This document shows, piece by piece, positions 13,780 through 28,268 of a DNA stretch of 64,000 nt. How positions within the stretch are numbered: position 1 is the first letter of the stretch; every line of letters starts with the position of its first letter. The position numbers and the translations under genes are program-made. Under the pieces are notes generated by a model, which had not been told where the DNA came from, ran no database searches, and saw nothing but the letters and a program-made list of their open reading frames with translations. Source of the DNA: JAITWN01 sp034002745 (GTDB lineage Bacteria > Pseudomonadota > Gammaproteobacteria > SZUA-140); contig JAVEZY010000003.1 in assembly GCA_034002745.1 (NCBI GenBank), positions 1-64,000 of the forward strand. Reading direction: 5' to 3'.

Positions 13780-16206
13780 TCAGCGGATGCAGGCCGTGCG
13801 CACGGTGTGGATGTCGGTCAGGCCCTGCAGCACTTTCTCGATGCCATCCTGCTTCAGCGTGCGCATGCCTTCGTCGACCGCGGTTTCGAAGAGCTCGGAT
13901 ACCGTCGCCTGTTCGTGGATCCTGCGCCTTATCGTCTCCGAACCCTTCAACAGTTCGTGCAGGCCGATTCGCCCCCGATAGCCGCTGCCATCGCAGGCTT
14001 CACAGCCATGCTTGCGGTACAGGGTGAAACGCCCGTCACTGGCATACGTGGAGCGGAATTCATCGCGGATACCGGCATGAGTTCGTTCGCGCTCTTCGGG
14101 TGTGACATTGCGCGGCAGCAGTTCGAAGCAATACTCGGCAATCAGTGAATCGATTTCCGCCTCGTCGGGCTCGTAGGCTTCCTTGCAGTCGGGGCACAGG
14201 CGTCGCGTCAGGCGCTGGGCCAGAATGCCGAGCAGGGCGTCGGCAAAATTGAACGGATCCATACCCATGTCGAGAAGGCGGGTGATGGTTTCGGGAGCGG
14301 TGTTGGTGTGCAGCGTCGACAGCACGAGGTGTCCGGTGAGTGAGGCCTCGATTCCCATGCTGGTGGTTTCCTTGTCGCGCATCTCGCCGACCATGATGAT
14401 GTCGGGGTCGGCGCGGAGGAAGGCGCGCATGGCGGCGGCGAAGGTCAGGCCGATCTTCGGCTTCACCACCACCTGGCGCAGCCCGCGCTGCGTGATTTCG
14501 ACCGGATCCTCGGCGGTCCAGATCTTGGCCTCTCCGGTGTTCAGATGGCCGAGCACGGAATGCAGCGTGGTCGTCTTGCCGGAGCCGGTGGGTCCGCACA
14601 CCAGAAAGAGGCCGTAAGGCTTCGATATCAGCTCGCGCAGCGTCTGTGCGTTGCGCTCCGACAGGCGCAGGTCGGTCAGTGGCACGGGTTCGCCGCTTGC
14701 CAGAATGCGCATGACCACATCTTCCTGGTCGCCGGCGGTCGGGATAGTGGCGACGCGCAATTCGATCTTCAGGGGGCCGAACTTGCGGAAGTCGATCTTG
14801 CCGTCCTGCGGCTTGCGCTTCTCCGAGATGTCGAGGTCGGCCATGATCTTGATGCGGGCGACGAGCGCGCCGCGCATCTTCCCCGGAACCTCGTAGTAGC
14901 ACTTCAGTACGCCATCCCTGCGGAAGCGGACTACGGTCTTCGCGCGGCCGGGGTAGGGTTCGATATGGATGTCGGAGGCGCGCTGGCGGTAGGCGTCGAC
15001 GATGATCTTGTTGACCAGCTTGACGATGACGTTGTCCTGGACCGCGGATTCGTCGTGCTCGACGTCCCCACGGTCTTCGTCCTCGTCCTGAGGGTCGATG
15101 AGATCGTTCAGGTGTTCGTCGAGGTCCGTGCTGGGAGCGTAGAGCGTGGTGATGATACGATCTATGGCGGCACGGGAAGCCATGACCTGTTCGACGTGCA
15201 GGCTGGACTGGAAGCGCACCGCATCCAGGGCTTCCCAATCCATCGGATTCTCGATCGCGACCACCAGCTTGTTGCCGTACTGGTGGATCGGCATGACCTT
15301 GTATTTGCGTACCAGATCCTCCGGAACGAATCTTACGGCTTCCGGATTGATCTGGAAGTTATCGAGATCGACGAACGGTATGTCCAGCCTCTCGGCCAGT
15401 CCCTGCAGAACGCTGGGCAGGTCGATGATGTCGAGTTCCATCAGAACCTGTCCGAGCTGCAGGTTCCTGCCTTCCTCGCGCAGTCTTCGCTGATGGCCGA
15501 GCGCCTCATCGAGCTGCGCCTGACTGATATGCGCTTCCTTGACCAGAATCTCGCCGAGCTTCAGCTTGGGAGCCGGCTTATGCTTGCGAAGGGCGGCTTC
15601 GAGCTCCTCGGGCGTGGTCGCGTTGCCGCTCGCTGATGCCGGCCTGCCGCGCGCCGCTCCCGGCGAGTCTACTGACGATTCCGGCGCCGTTTCGGAGGGG
15701 GCGGTGGTCGATACCGGCAGTTCGCACTCCGCGCATTCCATATCCATGACCGCAGCGTGGGGAATGAATACATAGGTGAAGGAGTCGTCCTCCGCGAGGG
15801 GGTACAGATATACGCCCGCGCCATCGCGGCGCTGTCCGAGCGAGATACCTTCAATCGAGGATTGGTCCATGAGGATGATACGATACCGGACCACCGAACT
15901 CATGATGTCGTCGGATCCCGCCCGGGGGGGCACGGGGATCCACTGGCGTGGCGAGGGCAGGAGGGCCATGCGCAGGTTGGCGAAGGAGACCGCCTGCGGG
16001 GCGCCGCCATCAACGGTGAAGAGGAGGCGCTGCTCGTTGCGCAGGAACTTGTGCAGAGTGCCGTCGAAGCGCGAGCCGTCATTGAGGTGGATGCTGATCC
16101 GCTCCCCCGCCATAATCGCGTCTTCCGCGCGCGGTTCGGCTGCCGGAGGCGGCAGCAGCGGGATCAGGGTGCCGGGCCTGAACTGTCGAGCCTCGGATGT
16201 CGGCAT
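13780..16206 (-). CDS. GspE/PilB-type secretion ATPase with MshEN domain and unusual N-terminus
   Basis: The protein has 808 residues, longer than the 500-600 usual for GspE/PilB. The first 175 residues contain two similar beta-rich blocks (about 30-95 and 100-155). A linker and an MshEN-like domain follow (about 215-355, LKLGEILVKEAHISQAQLDE and LGQVLMELDIIDL), the cyclic-di-GMP-binding module of MshE. The ATPase domain has Walker A GPTGSGKTTTL (Lys544), Asp-box and Walker B regions, and four zinc-ligand cysteines (LCPDC near 668 and CEAC near 735). It would power a type IV pilus or type II secretion machine on the cytosolic side, but no pilus or secretion gene is near. Confidence 0.9.
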   Translation of the reverse strand: MPTSEARQFRPGTLIPLLPPPAAEPRAEDAIMAGERISIHLNDGSRFDGTLHKFLRNEQRLLFTVDGGAPQAVSFANLRMALLPSPRQWIPVPPRAGSDDIMSSVVRYRIILMDQSSIEGISLGQRRDGAGVYLYPLAEDDSFTYVFIPHAAVMDMECAECELPVSTTAPSETAPESSVDSPGAARGRPASASGNATTPEELEAALRKHKPAPKLKLGEILVKEAHISQAQLDEALGHQRRLREEGRNLQLGQVLMELDIIDLPSVLQGLAERLDIPFVDLDNFQINPEAVRFVPEDLVRKYKVMPIHQYGNKLVVAIENPMDWEALDAVRFQSSLHVEQVMASRAAIDRIITTLYAPSTDLDEHLNDLIDPQDEDEDRGDVEHDESAVQDNVIVKLVNKIIVDAYRQRASDIHIEPYPGRAKTVVRFRRDGVLKCYYEVPGKMRGALVARIKIMADLDISEKRKPQDGKIDFRKFGPLKIELRVATIPTAGDQEDVVMRILASGEPVPLTDLRLSERNAQTLRELISKPYGLFLVCGPTGSGKTTTLHSVLGHLNTGEAKIWTAEDPVEITQRGLRQVVVKPKIGLTFAAAMRAFLRADPDIIMVGEMRDKETTSMGIEASLTGHLVLSTLHTNTAPETITRLLDMGMDPFNFADALLGILAQRLTRRLCPDCKEAYEPDEAEIDSLIAEYCFELLPRNVTPEERERTHAGIRDEFRSTYASDGRFTLYRKHGCEACDGSGYRGRIGLHELLKGSETIRRRIHEQATVSELFETAVDEGMRTLKQDGIEKVLQGLTDIHTVRTACIR

Positions 16207-16325
16207 ATCGCACCTCGCGTCTGGACTGGAATATAAAGCATGCCTTCAGGGGTTATCGGTCGCCGCACCATCTATATGAGCGCTGCGGGCCACAAGCATC
16301 GCCACCGGCCAGGATTTGCGTTCTG

Positions 16326-17621
16326 ATGCGGCGGGACGAACCCGTGTCCGTGACCCCGGAAGAGGGGACGATCCCGCGCCGGGCCGTCGCCGGCTGGGTC
16401 TCGTATGATCTGGCCAATACCATCTTTTCCATGGGGGTGGTGTCGCTTTTCCTGCCCATGTGGCTGCGCGAAGAGATGGGGGCCGATCGGGTCGATGCCG
16501 GCTTCGGCCTGGTTGCCGCGATCTCCTATGCCATCGTATTCCTGATCTCGCCCCAGCTCGGTGCGATGACCGACCGCGCCGGGCGCCGGATGCCGTTCCT
16601 GCTGGTGAGCACCTTGCTCTGCGTGCTGTGCACCGTGCTGCTCGGACGCTTCGGGATCGCGGCCACCCTGGTCCTGTTCGTGCTTGCCAACGTGGCCTAT
16701 CAGGCCGGCCTGCAGTTCTACGATGCCCTGCTGCCCCAGGTAAGCACGCCGCGCAATCGCGGAATCATCGGTGGAATCGGCGTAGGCATCGGCTACTTCG
16801 GCTCGTTCATCGCGGTGGGGCTGGGCATCGTGCTCGGGACCGGGGACAAGGAGCCTCTCTTTCTCTGGATCGGCACCCTGTTCCTGCTGTTTGCGCTGCC
16901 CTGCTTCTTTTTCGTGCGGGAGCGTCCGGCACCGCGGCGCGGGTCGGTCTGGAGTCCCAGGGCGATGTATGCCTCGATGCGCGAAACCCTGCGCACCCTG
17001 CGCCGGGTCGACGAACATCCCGGGCTGCTGCGCTTCCTGATCGGACGCGTGTTCTATACCGATGCGATCAATACCGTGATCATGGTGATGGCGCTTTATA
17101 CCGTGAACGTGGCTGTCGCCACCGGCCTCGATACCGCCGCCGGCGAGCGCGCCGCGCAGTTCGTGCTCATCTTCGCCATCGGCTTCGCGGTGCCGGGCGG
17201 CTTCGTGTGGGGATGGGTGACGGATCGCTACGGCCCGAAAAGGACGCTCGAAGCGGTGCTGCTGCTGTGGATGGCGGTGCTCGCCCTGGCGGCTGTGGCC
17301 GGTATGGCGCCGCTGTCGCTACCCTGGCTGTATGTGGTCGCGGCGTCGGCGGGGATCGCGCTCGCCGGTGTCTGGGCGGCTGACCGGCCGTACATGCTGC
17401 GCCTGTCTCCGCCCGATCGCATCGGCGAGTTCTACGGACTGTACGGCATGGTTGGACGCTTCTCCGCCGTGACCGGGCCGGCGATCTGGGGCGGGATTTT
17501 CTGGTTCACGGTGCAGGTGCTGGGGCTGGAGCCGCGCATCGGCCAGGGTATCGGTATCCTGCTGCTTGGCCTGCAGATGTTCGTGGGCTGGCTGATTCTG
17601 CGTAAAGTATCCCTGCGCTAG
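16326..17621 (+). CDS. MFS transporter, UMF1/Atg22-like family
   Basis: The protein has 431 residues from the ATG at 16326; a longer frame to 16197 would overlap the divergent ATPase gene and is rejected. Twelve hydrophobic segments span the protein, beginning with AGWVSYDLANTIFSMGVVSL, the UMF1-type first helix. The MFS loop motif GAMTDRAGRRMPFLLV follows helix 2, and WGWVTDRYGPKRTLEAV is the equivalent loop in the second half. The substrate is unknown; UMF1 relatives export amino acids or sugars. It is convergent with nadC. Confidence 0.88.
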   Translation: MRRDEPVSVTPEEGTIPRRAVAGWVSYDLANTIFSMGVVSLFLPMWLREEMGADRVDAGFGLVAAISYAIVFLISPQLGAMTDRAGRRMPFLLVSTLLCVLCTVLLGRFGIAATLVLFVLANVAYQAGLQFYDALLPQVSTPRNRGIIGGIGVGIGYFGSFIAVGLGIVLGTGDKEPLFLWIGTLFLLFALPCFFFVRERPAPRRGSVWSPRAMYASMRETLRTLRRVDEHPGLLRFLIGRVFYTDAINTVIMVMALYTVNVAVATGLDTAAGERAAQFVLIFAIGFAVPGGFVWGWVTDRYGPKRTLEAVLLLWMAVLALAAVAGMAPLSLPWLYVVAASAGIALAGVWAADRPYMLRLSPPDRIGEFYGLYGMVGRFSAVTGPAIWGGIFWFTVQVLGLEPRIGQGIGILLLGLQMFVGWLILRKVSLR

Positions 17622-17656
17622 CGGATCGCCATGCCGGGAGCCGCTGAGTCCGGTGA

Positions 17657-18532
17657 TCAGGATGCGATGGCGGGTTCGAAACGCATCGACAGATCGATGG
17701 CGCGCACGTCCTTGGTGAGTGAGCCGATGGCGATGCGGTCCACGCCGGTCTCGGCGACCTCGCGCACGTTGTCCAGGGTGATGCCGCCGGAGGCTTCGAG
17801 CTTCGAGCGTCCCTGGCACAGGGCGACCGCTTTGCGCAGCGCCGGCACGGTGAAATTGTCGAGCAGAATGATATCGGCGCCGGCTTCCAGCGCTTCGGTA
17901 ACCTGATCCATGCGTTCCACCTCGATTTCCACCGGCATCTCCGGGAACATCTGGCGCGCCAGCTCCACTGCGCGGGCTATCGAGCCGCATACCTCGAGGT
18001 GGTTCTCCTTGATCAGGATCGCGTCGTACAGGCCCATCCGGTGATTGCTGCAGCCGCCGCAGCGGACCGCATACTTCTGTGCCGCACGCAGGCCGGGCAG
18101 GGTTTTGCGGGTATCGAGCAGCACGACCGGCAGCCCGGCGACGCGCTCGCGGTAGGTCCTGGCCAGTGTAGCGGTGCCAGACAGTGTCTGCAGAAAGTTC
18201 AGCGCCGTGCGCTCGCCGCTCAGCAGGGCGCGGGCGGTGCCGCGCAGCGTGCACAGCACCTGTCCCGCTTCGACGGGGCTGCCGTCATTTGCCGTCCAGT
18301 CGACCGTCACCGCGGCGTCGAAGGCGCGGAACGTCATCTCGAACCAGGCGGTGCCGCACAGCACGGCGGGTTCGCGGGCAATCACGGTTGCCTGCGCCTG
18401 CACGCCCTCGCCCAAGAGCGCCGAGGTGGGATCGCCTTCTCCCAGATCCTCGGCAAGCGCTCCCACCACGTTCTCTCGGACCACTTCCTCGTCCGCAGGG
18501 GCAATGTCCACGGCGTTCCTCGCTGATTTCAC
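17657..18532 (-). CDS. nadC: Nicotinate-nucleotide pyrophosphorylase (carboxylating)
   Basis: The protein has 291 residues from a GTG at 18532 preceded by GAGG. It converts quinolinate and PRPP to nicotinate mononucleotide, the third step of de novo NAD synthesis. Diagnostic stretches are LDTRKTLPGLRAAQKYAV with substrate-binding Arg and Lys, CGGCSNHRMGLYDAILIKEN, and LEASGGITLDNVREVAETGV near the C-terminus. Length is standard. The nadA and nadE genes lie elsewhere in the window, so this pathway is scattered rather than in one operon. Confidence 0.96.
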   Translation of the reverse strand: MKSARNAVDIAPADEEVVRENVVGALAEDLGEGDPTSALLGEGVQAQATVIAREPAVLCGTAWFEMTFRAFDAAVTVDWTANDGSPVEAGQVLCTLRGTARALLSGERTALNFLQTLSGTATLARTYRERVAGLPVVLLDTRKTLPGLRAAQKYAVRCGGCSNHRMGLYDAILIKENHLEVCGSIARAVELARQMFPEMPVEIEVERMDQVTEALEAGADIILLDNFTVPALRKAVALCQGRSKLEASGGITLDNVREVAETGVDRIAIGSLTKDVRAIDLSMRFEPAIAS

Positions 18533-18593
18533 TGTTCCGGACCTCGGAGTATACCCCCGGCAGCCATCGACCGTCCCGGCAAGAACGGGTCGG

Positions 18594-18621
18594 TTGAATC
18601 CGGGCGCCGAGGCCTTATTGT
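18594..18621 (+). promoter_or_regulatory. Candidate heat-shock (sigma32-type) promoter of clpB
   Basis: TTGAAT (18594-18599) resembles the sigma32 -35 core CTTGAAA, and CCTTATTGT (18613-18621) resembles the -10 CCCCATNTA, with 13 bp between them. The site lies 160 bp upstream of clpB, a classic sigma32 target. The match is partial and start-site data are needed. Confidence 0.4.
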
Positions 18622-18781
18622 AGAACCATCACTGTCGGCTGCCGCGTCACCCGCTGATGCGCGCGGGCGAGCCCGCCGGAGCGCCCCGGGGCGATTCCCG
18701 CGCGACAGGATGCACGGTCGCCAGGATGCGCTGGCGATTTCGAGACGGATTCAACGACTATTCGAAACTGGGAGTGCGGCG

Positions 18782-21382
<2,601 letters not shown>

Positions 21383-21416
21383 ACGCTGACTGGCGCCCGT
21401 GGTTGCGGGCGCGGGA

Positions 21417-21785
21417 ATGATGCTCGACAGGTTTCATCGCCTGGGCCGGCGCCTGTGGCGCTGGCGGCTCGTGCTGTGGGCGATGTGCGTGCTCGCCGCG
21501 CTGGCAGTACCAGCCGCGGCGTTGGCAAGGCCGGGGGAGGAGGGGGCGCGCCTGGTGTTGCTCGCGCTCGCCGCGCTGATGTGGGCGATCTGTCTGCTGA
21601 TGACGACCTACGGCTTTTCCCGGCCGCTGCCTGTGATCGAGGCCGGCGCCGGGTGGCTGACGCGCTTGCAGATCAGGTGCAGGCGTTTCGGCCTGCGCTT
21701 CGCGGCCCTGTTGACCGCGATTCTCACGCTGCTGGTCGCGTACACCAGCGCGCGGGCGATCTTCATGCTGCTGCGCGGAGGTTAG
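21417..21785 (+). CDS. Small hypothetical inner-membrane protein
   Basis: A protein of about 122 residues starting at one of two adjacent ATGs (21417 or 21420). Three hydrophobic helices are visible (about 22-40, 48-67 and 94-118) with arginine-rich loops between, consistent with an integral inner-membrane protein. I recognise no family motif. It begins 34 bp after clpB in the same direction and may be read from the clpB transcript. It converges on the TerC-type gene. Confidence 0.65.
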   Translation: MMLDRFHRLGRRLWRWRLVLWAMCVLAALAVPAAALARPGEEGARLVLLALAALMWAICLLMTTYGFSRPLPVIEAGAGWLTRLQIRCRRFGLRFAALLTAILTLLVAYTSARAIFMLLRGG

Positions 21786-21801
21786 CTCCAGGCCGGTCCG
21801 C

Positions 21802-23367
21802 TCAGCCTTCGTGAGGCTGCGACTCATCCGGCGGTGGCGTGATGCGCACTCGGGTGATGGTCCGGTCCTCCATCGCCACGACTTCGAATACGAAGCCGTT
21901 CGCCTCCAGGGTAGCGCCCGTCGTCGGCAGGTGGCCGAGCTGCCAGAGGATATAGCCGGCGAGCGTGGAGTAGTGATCCGCGCGATCGACCAGATCGGCG
22001 CCTATGAGCTGGGATATGCGGCGGATCTCTATCGAGCCGTCGGCCAGCCAGGTGCCGTCCTCGGCCCGCTCCGCGAGCGCGGGCTCTTCGCCCGCCTCCA
22101 CGAATTCGCCGGCGATCGCTTCGAGGATGTCGGTCGGCGTCACGATCCCTTCCAGCGAACCGTATTCGTCCATCACTGCCGCGAGTTGCAGCGGTGACTT
22201 GCGCAGTTGTTCCATCAGGCGCAGCACGCTGACGCTGGTATGCACCACCAGAGGCTGCTGGGCCGAACGCTCGGGATCGATGCGGCCGTTGATCAGAAGA
22301 TCGCGCAGCAGTTCCTTGGTCAGGGACACGCCCATGAAATTGTCCAGGCTGCCACGCGCAAGTGGTACGCGGGAGTGAGGCATGCTTTCGATGCGGCGCT
22401 TGAGCTCTTCCGCCGGAAGGTCCAGGTCGAGCCAGTCGACATCGATGCGCGGCGTCATGATCGAGCGGGCGGGGCGCTTGTCGAGCGCCAGCACACCCTC
22501 GATCATCTGCTTCTGCTCCGGCGCGAACAGCTCCCTGGCCGCGGAGTACTCAGCAATGGCGTCCACGGTTTCGCCGAAACCCGAGTCTCGGCGCGCGCCG
22601 CCGAGCAGGGCCAGGACGGCGTTCGCGGCGCGTTCGCGCAGATCGGTCACCACCAGGCGTTCGCGATTGCGGCGTGCCATCTGGTTGAAGGCCTCGATCA
22701 TCACGGAGAAGGCGATCGCCGCGTACAGGTAGCCCTTGGGGATATGGAATCCAAAGCCTTCCACCACCAGAGAAAAGCCGATCATCATCAGGAATCCGAG
22801 ACACAGGACGACGACCGTGGGGTGACGCGACACGAAGGCCATCAGCGACTTGGCCGCCAGCATCATCACCATCATGGCGATGACGACGGCGATCATCATC
22901 ACGGCGAGTTCGTTGACCATGCCCACCGCGGTGATCACCGAGTCCAGCGAGAACACGGCGTCGAGCACCACGATCTGCACGATCACCTGCCAGAATACCG
23001 CATGGGCTATCCGCCCTTCGGTCTGGTGGCCCCGGCCTTCCAGCCGCGTATGCAGTTCCATCGTCGCCTTGAAGATCAGGAACAATCCGCCGATCAGCAG
23101 GATCAGGTCCCGTCCCGAGAATTCGGCCGCCATGATCGAGAACAGCGGATCGGTCAGGGTGACTACCCAGGCGATGGAAGCGAGCAGGCCCAGTCGCATG
23201 AACATGGCGAGCGTGAGGCCGATGATGCGTGCACGCTCGCGCTGGTGAGGCGGCAGCTTGTCCGCCAGTATGGCGATGAAGACCAGATTGTCGATGCCCA
23301 GTACGATTTCGAGCACGATCAATGTGCCCAGGCCCAGCCAGGCACTGGGGTCCGTTATCCATTCCAT
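21802..23367 (-). CDS. TerC-family membrane protein with CBS pair and CorC/HlyC domain
   Basis: The protein has 521 residues. The first 240 form a TerC/Alx-like membrane domain with seven to eight helices and the conserved acidic motifs LEIVLGIDNLVFIAIL and LDAVFSLDSVITAVGMV. A cytosolic CBS pair follows (about 305-420, RSIMTPRIDVDW and MDEYGSLEGIVTPTDIL), then a CorC_HlyC transporter-associated domain (about 435-515). The same three-part layout occurs in E. coli YoaE and YegH. The family is linked to metal ion export, especially Mn, and to charge balance. The start has GAGGA upstream. Confidence 0.92.
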   Translation of the reverse strand: MEWITDPSAWLGLGTLIVLEIVLGIDNLVFIAILADKLPPHQRERARIIGLTLAMFMRLGLLASIAWVVTLTDPLFSIMAAEFSGRDLILLIGGLFLIFKATMELHTRLEGRGHQTEGRIAHAVFWQVIVQIVVLDAVFSLDSVITAVGMVNELAVMMIAVVIAMMVMMLAAKSLMAFVSRHPTVVVLCLGFLMMIGFSLVVEGFGFHIPKGYLYAAIAFSVMIEAFNQMARRNRERLVVTDLRERAANAVLALLGGARRDSGFGETVDAIAEYSAARELFAPEQKQMIEGVLALDKRPARSIMTPRIDVDWLDLDLPAEELKRRIESMPHSRVPLARGSLDNFMGVSLTKELLRDLLINGRIDPERSAQQPLVVHTSVSVLRLMEQLRKSPLQLAAVMDEYGSLEGIVTPTDILEAIAGEFVEAGEEPALAERAEDGTWLADGSIEIRRISQLIGADLVDRADHYSTLAGYILWQLGHLPTTGATLEANGFVFEVVAMEDRTITRVRITPPPDESQPHEG

Positions 23368-23691
23368 GCGTCAGGGTCCTCAGATACCGCGGGGGGTTGG
23401 CTCGATTGGCGGGAAAGCGCCGTTCGTAGCTGAAAGCGAAGGTTTCATTCGGATTCGGGCTGTGCGCTGGCGCATGGACGGGAGACCATGGCCGCGTTCC
23501 GCAGGAATGCGGGATCAATACCGAGAGAAATCATGCGCATACGCTACCACAAAGGTATGCCGGAACAGAAGAACGGCCGGCTGCTGGCGAGTGATGCGTG
23601 ATTTTTCCATGGATAATCATTGGCTTGCCGACTGCGGATGAGGTGTGCGCCAGGCACGTTTTCGGTGCGGGCCCGATGTTACACTTGCGCC
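23368..23691. other. 324-bp divergent intergenic region
   Basis: No gene is evident between the TerC-type gene (minus) and the ChaN-like gene (plus). Two small hairpins are visible, TGCG-CTGG-CGCA (23463-23474) and CCGCA-GGAA-TGCGG (23499-23512), both inside the likely leader of the TerC-type gene. TerC-family genes often carry a manganese riboswitch (yybP-ykoY), but I could not find its conserved core here. Confidence 0.5.
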
Positions 23692-24912
23692 ATGATGACA
23701 GCAGAGTTCCGCTGGCGGCATGCCGGACCGCTGTTCCTCTTCGCGGCGATCACGGTCATCGTGTCCGCCTGCGCCGGTCCCGGTTCCCGGCATTCGCCGC
23801 ATGCCGATCACCCGGGCGCCATGGCTCATCCGCCAGCGGAGCATGGCGCCGAGCTTCCGCTCAGCGCCATGCCGGCGCTCGCTCTCAGCGGACTGCCTAC
23901 CCTGGCCGAGACGCTGCCGGCGCTGCGGGATCACCGGATCGTGTACATCGGCGAAATCCATGACCGATATTCCCATCACCTCACCCAACTGGAAATCATC
24001 CGCTATCTGCATCAAGCCGATCCCCGGCTCGCGATCGGTGTGGAATTCTTCCAGGCGCCGTTTCAGGCCCGGCTCGATGCCTATATCGCCGGGGAGATCG
24101 ATGAGCGCGAACTGCTGACCTCGGCCCAGTACTTCAAGCGCTGGGGCTACGACTACCGCCTGTATGCGCCCATCATGCGCTATGCGCGCGAGCACGGGCT
24201 GCCGCTTGTCGCTCTGAGCGCGCCCGCCGAACTTGTCGATGCCGTGCGTGAACGCGGCATGGATGGACTCACGGCTGCGGAGCTGGCGGCATTGCCGGCT
24301 CAGCTGGATCGCAGCGACCGCGAATACGAAGGGCGCATGCGGCAGGTCTTTCACATGCATGCGCATGGCGAGAACGGTGTCGATGACTTCGAGCGCTTCG
24401 TGCAGATTCAGCTGCTGTGGGACGAAGTCATGGCTCGGCACGCTGCGGACTATCTGCGCAAACACGCCGATCGTCGCCTGGTGATTCTTGCCGGCAGCGG
24501 TCACATCGCGTTCCGCAGCGGCATTCCGCGTCGCGTGCAACGGCAAGTCGGTATCGAGGGCGCCGTGGTACTGATCGGCTGGGCGGGGCCGCTCGCCCCC
24601 GGGCTGGGGGACTATCTGCTCCTGCCCCAGGAGCGCGCGCTGCCTCCGGCCGGCAGGATGGGCGCCTTTCTCGACGATGATGAAAAGGGCGTAAGGGTGC
24701 GGTCCTGTGCCGCCGGCAGCGCCTGCGAGGAGCTGGGGATCCAGCGCGGTGACCGACTGCTCGCAGTCAACGGAAAGGCGGTTGACAGCGTAGGGGGCGT
24801 GCGCGCTCTGCTGTGGGATCGTTCGCCCGGCGAACGGATCTCCATTTCATTGAGTCGGGAGCGTCTGTTGCTCCCGCCCGAGGAGCGGGAGCTGGAATTG
24901 GATCTGCGCTGA
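23692..24912 (+). CDS. ChaN-like lipoprotein with C-terminal PDZ domain
   Basis: The protein has 406 residues from the ATG pair at 23692/23695. The signal peptide ends in the lipobox IVSAC, so the mature protein is a lipoprotein. Residues 75-290 match the ChaN/DUF399 haem-binding fold (RIVYIGEIHDRYSHHLTQLE, IGVEFFQAPFQARLDAYIAG, LVILAGSGHIAFRSGIP). The last 80 residues form a PDZ domain (AGSACEELGIQRGDRLLAVN). ChaN is an iron-regulated haem-binding lipoprotein in Campylobacter. The added PDZ suggests it binds peptides or acts beside a periplasmic protease. No iron-uptake genes are adjacent. Confidence 0.88.
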   Translation: MMTAEFRWRHAGPLFLFAAITVIVSACAGPGSRHSPHADHPGAMAHPPAEHGAELPLSAMPALALSGLPTLAETLPALRDHRIVYIGEIHDRYSHHLTQLEIIRYLHQADPRLAIGVEFFQAPFQARLDAYIAGEIDERELLTSAQYFKRWGYDYRLYAPIMRYAREHGLPLVALSAPAELVDAVRERGMDGLTAAELAALPAQLDRSDREYEGRMRQVFHMHAHGENGVDDFERFVQIQLLWDEVMARHAADYLRKHADRRLVILAGSGHIAFRSGIPRRVQRQVGIEGAVVLIGWAGPLAPGLGDYLLLPQERALPPAGRMGAFLDDDEKGVRVRSCAAGSACEELGIQRGDRLLAVNGKAVDSVGGVRALLWDRSPGERISISLSRERLLLPPEERELELDLR

Positions 24913-24922
24913 CCGCTGCAGC

Positions 24923-25216
24923 TCAGGCGGCAGCCTGGTCGGCGTCTTCGAAGGTGAGTCCGATCCGGTAGCCGTCCTGCATCTTGCGGATCCAGCGCAC
25001 GCGACCACGCTGGGCGCCGGCTTCCAGTCCTTCGATTGCGACGGCTTCGTCCAGCGCCAGCGGACACGACAGCACCAGTCCCATCCCGCGCGTGGTCAGA
25101 TCGACGGCGATTCCGTCATGACGCATGCCCGAGTGGACGAGGACGCAGCGCACCGGCGCTGTGAGGTCCTGGCGTGGAGTTTCCCGGAATTCGATGTATT
25201 CGACGCTGATCGCCAC
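24923..25216 (-). CDS. PilZ-like domain protein
   Basis: The protein has 97 residues from a GTG at 25216 preceded by GGGGGAG. It is beta-rich, with an Arg-containing N-terminal segment (ETPRQDLTAPVRC) and a following DLTTRGMGLVL stretch that resembles the RxxxR and (D/N)xSxxG halves of the cyclic-di-GMP-binding PilZ motif. The Ser is Thr here and the Arg spacing is not perfect. It is probably a small cytosolic cyclic-di-GMP reader or a degenerate relative. It converges on the ChaN-like gene with only 10 bp between. Confidence 0.7.
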   Translation of the reverse strand: MAISVEYIEFRETPRQDLTAPVRCVLVHSGMRHDGIAVDLTTRGMGLVLSCPLALDEAVAIEGLEAGAQRGRVRWIRKMQDGYRIGLTFEDADQAAA

Positions 25217-25339
25217 TGGCGCTCCCCCTTGTCGTTCGTTGTGATGGGTCCCGAGGCGGGAGCCGTCAGGATAACACCCCGCCGGTGCCGCGGGAAACCC
25301 GCCCGCTTGCCCGATTGTTCGGGATGAGGCTGGGCCAGC

Positions 25340-25373
25340 CCATCGTCCGCCCGGGGGCCGGAACGGACGATGG
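25340..25373 (-). terminator. Stable stem-loop after acnA
   Basis: CCATCGTCCG (25340-25349) pairs perfectly with CGGACGATGG (25364-25373) around a 14-nt GC-rich loop. It begins 11 bp downstream of the acnA stop on the minus strand. No T-run follows, so it may protect the mRNA end or act with Rho rather than be a classical terminator. Confidence 0.5.
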
Positions 25374-25384
25374 CCGGGGCTCTC

Positions 25385-28174
<2,790 letters not shown>

Positions 28175-28268
28175 GTATTCGTCTTGTTTGCTGTGGAGCC
28201 GCTTCTGGCGGACAGTCGGGAAATTATAACGCGGTGCAGGCCGTCCCTGTCTTCCCTGCTGGAAGCGA

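Noticed and set aside
16197..16325. Longer N-terminus for the MFS gene
   Set aside because: It would overlap the divergent ATPase start and lacks similarity to the family. The ATG at 16326 fits better.
23368..23560. Manganese (yybP-ykoY) riboswitch before the TerC-type gene
   Set aside because: The leader has small hairpins, but the conserved GGGGAGUAG-type core and paired loops were not found.
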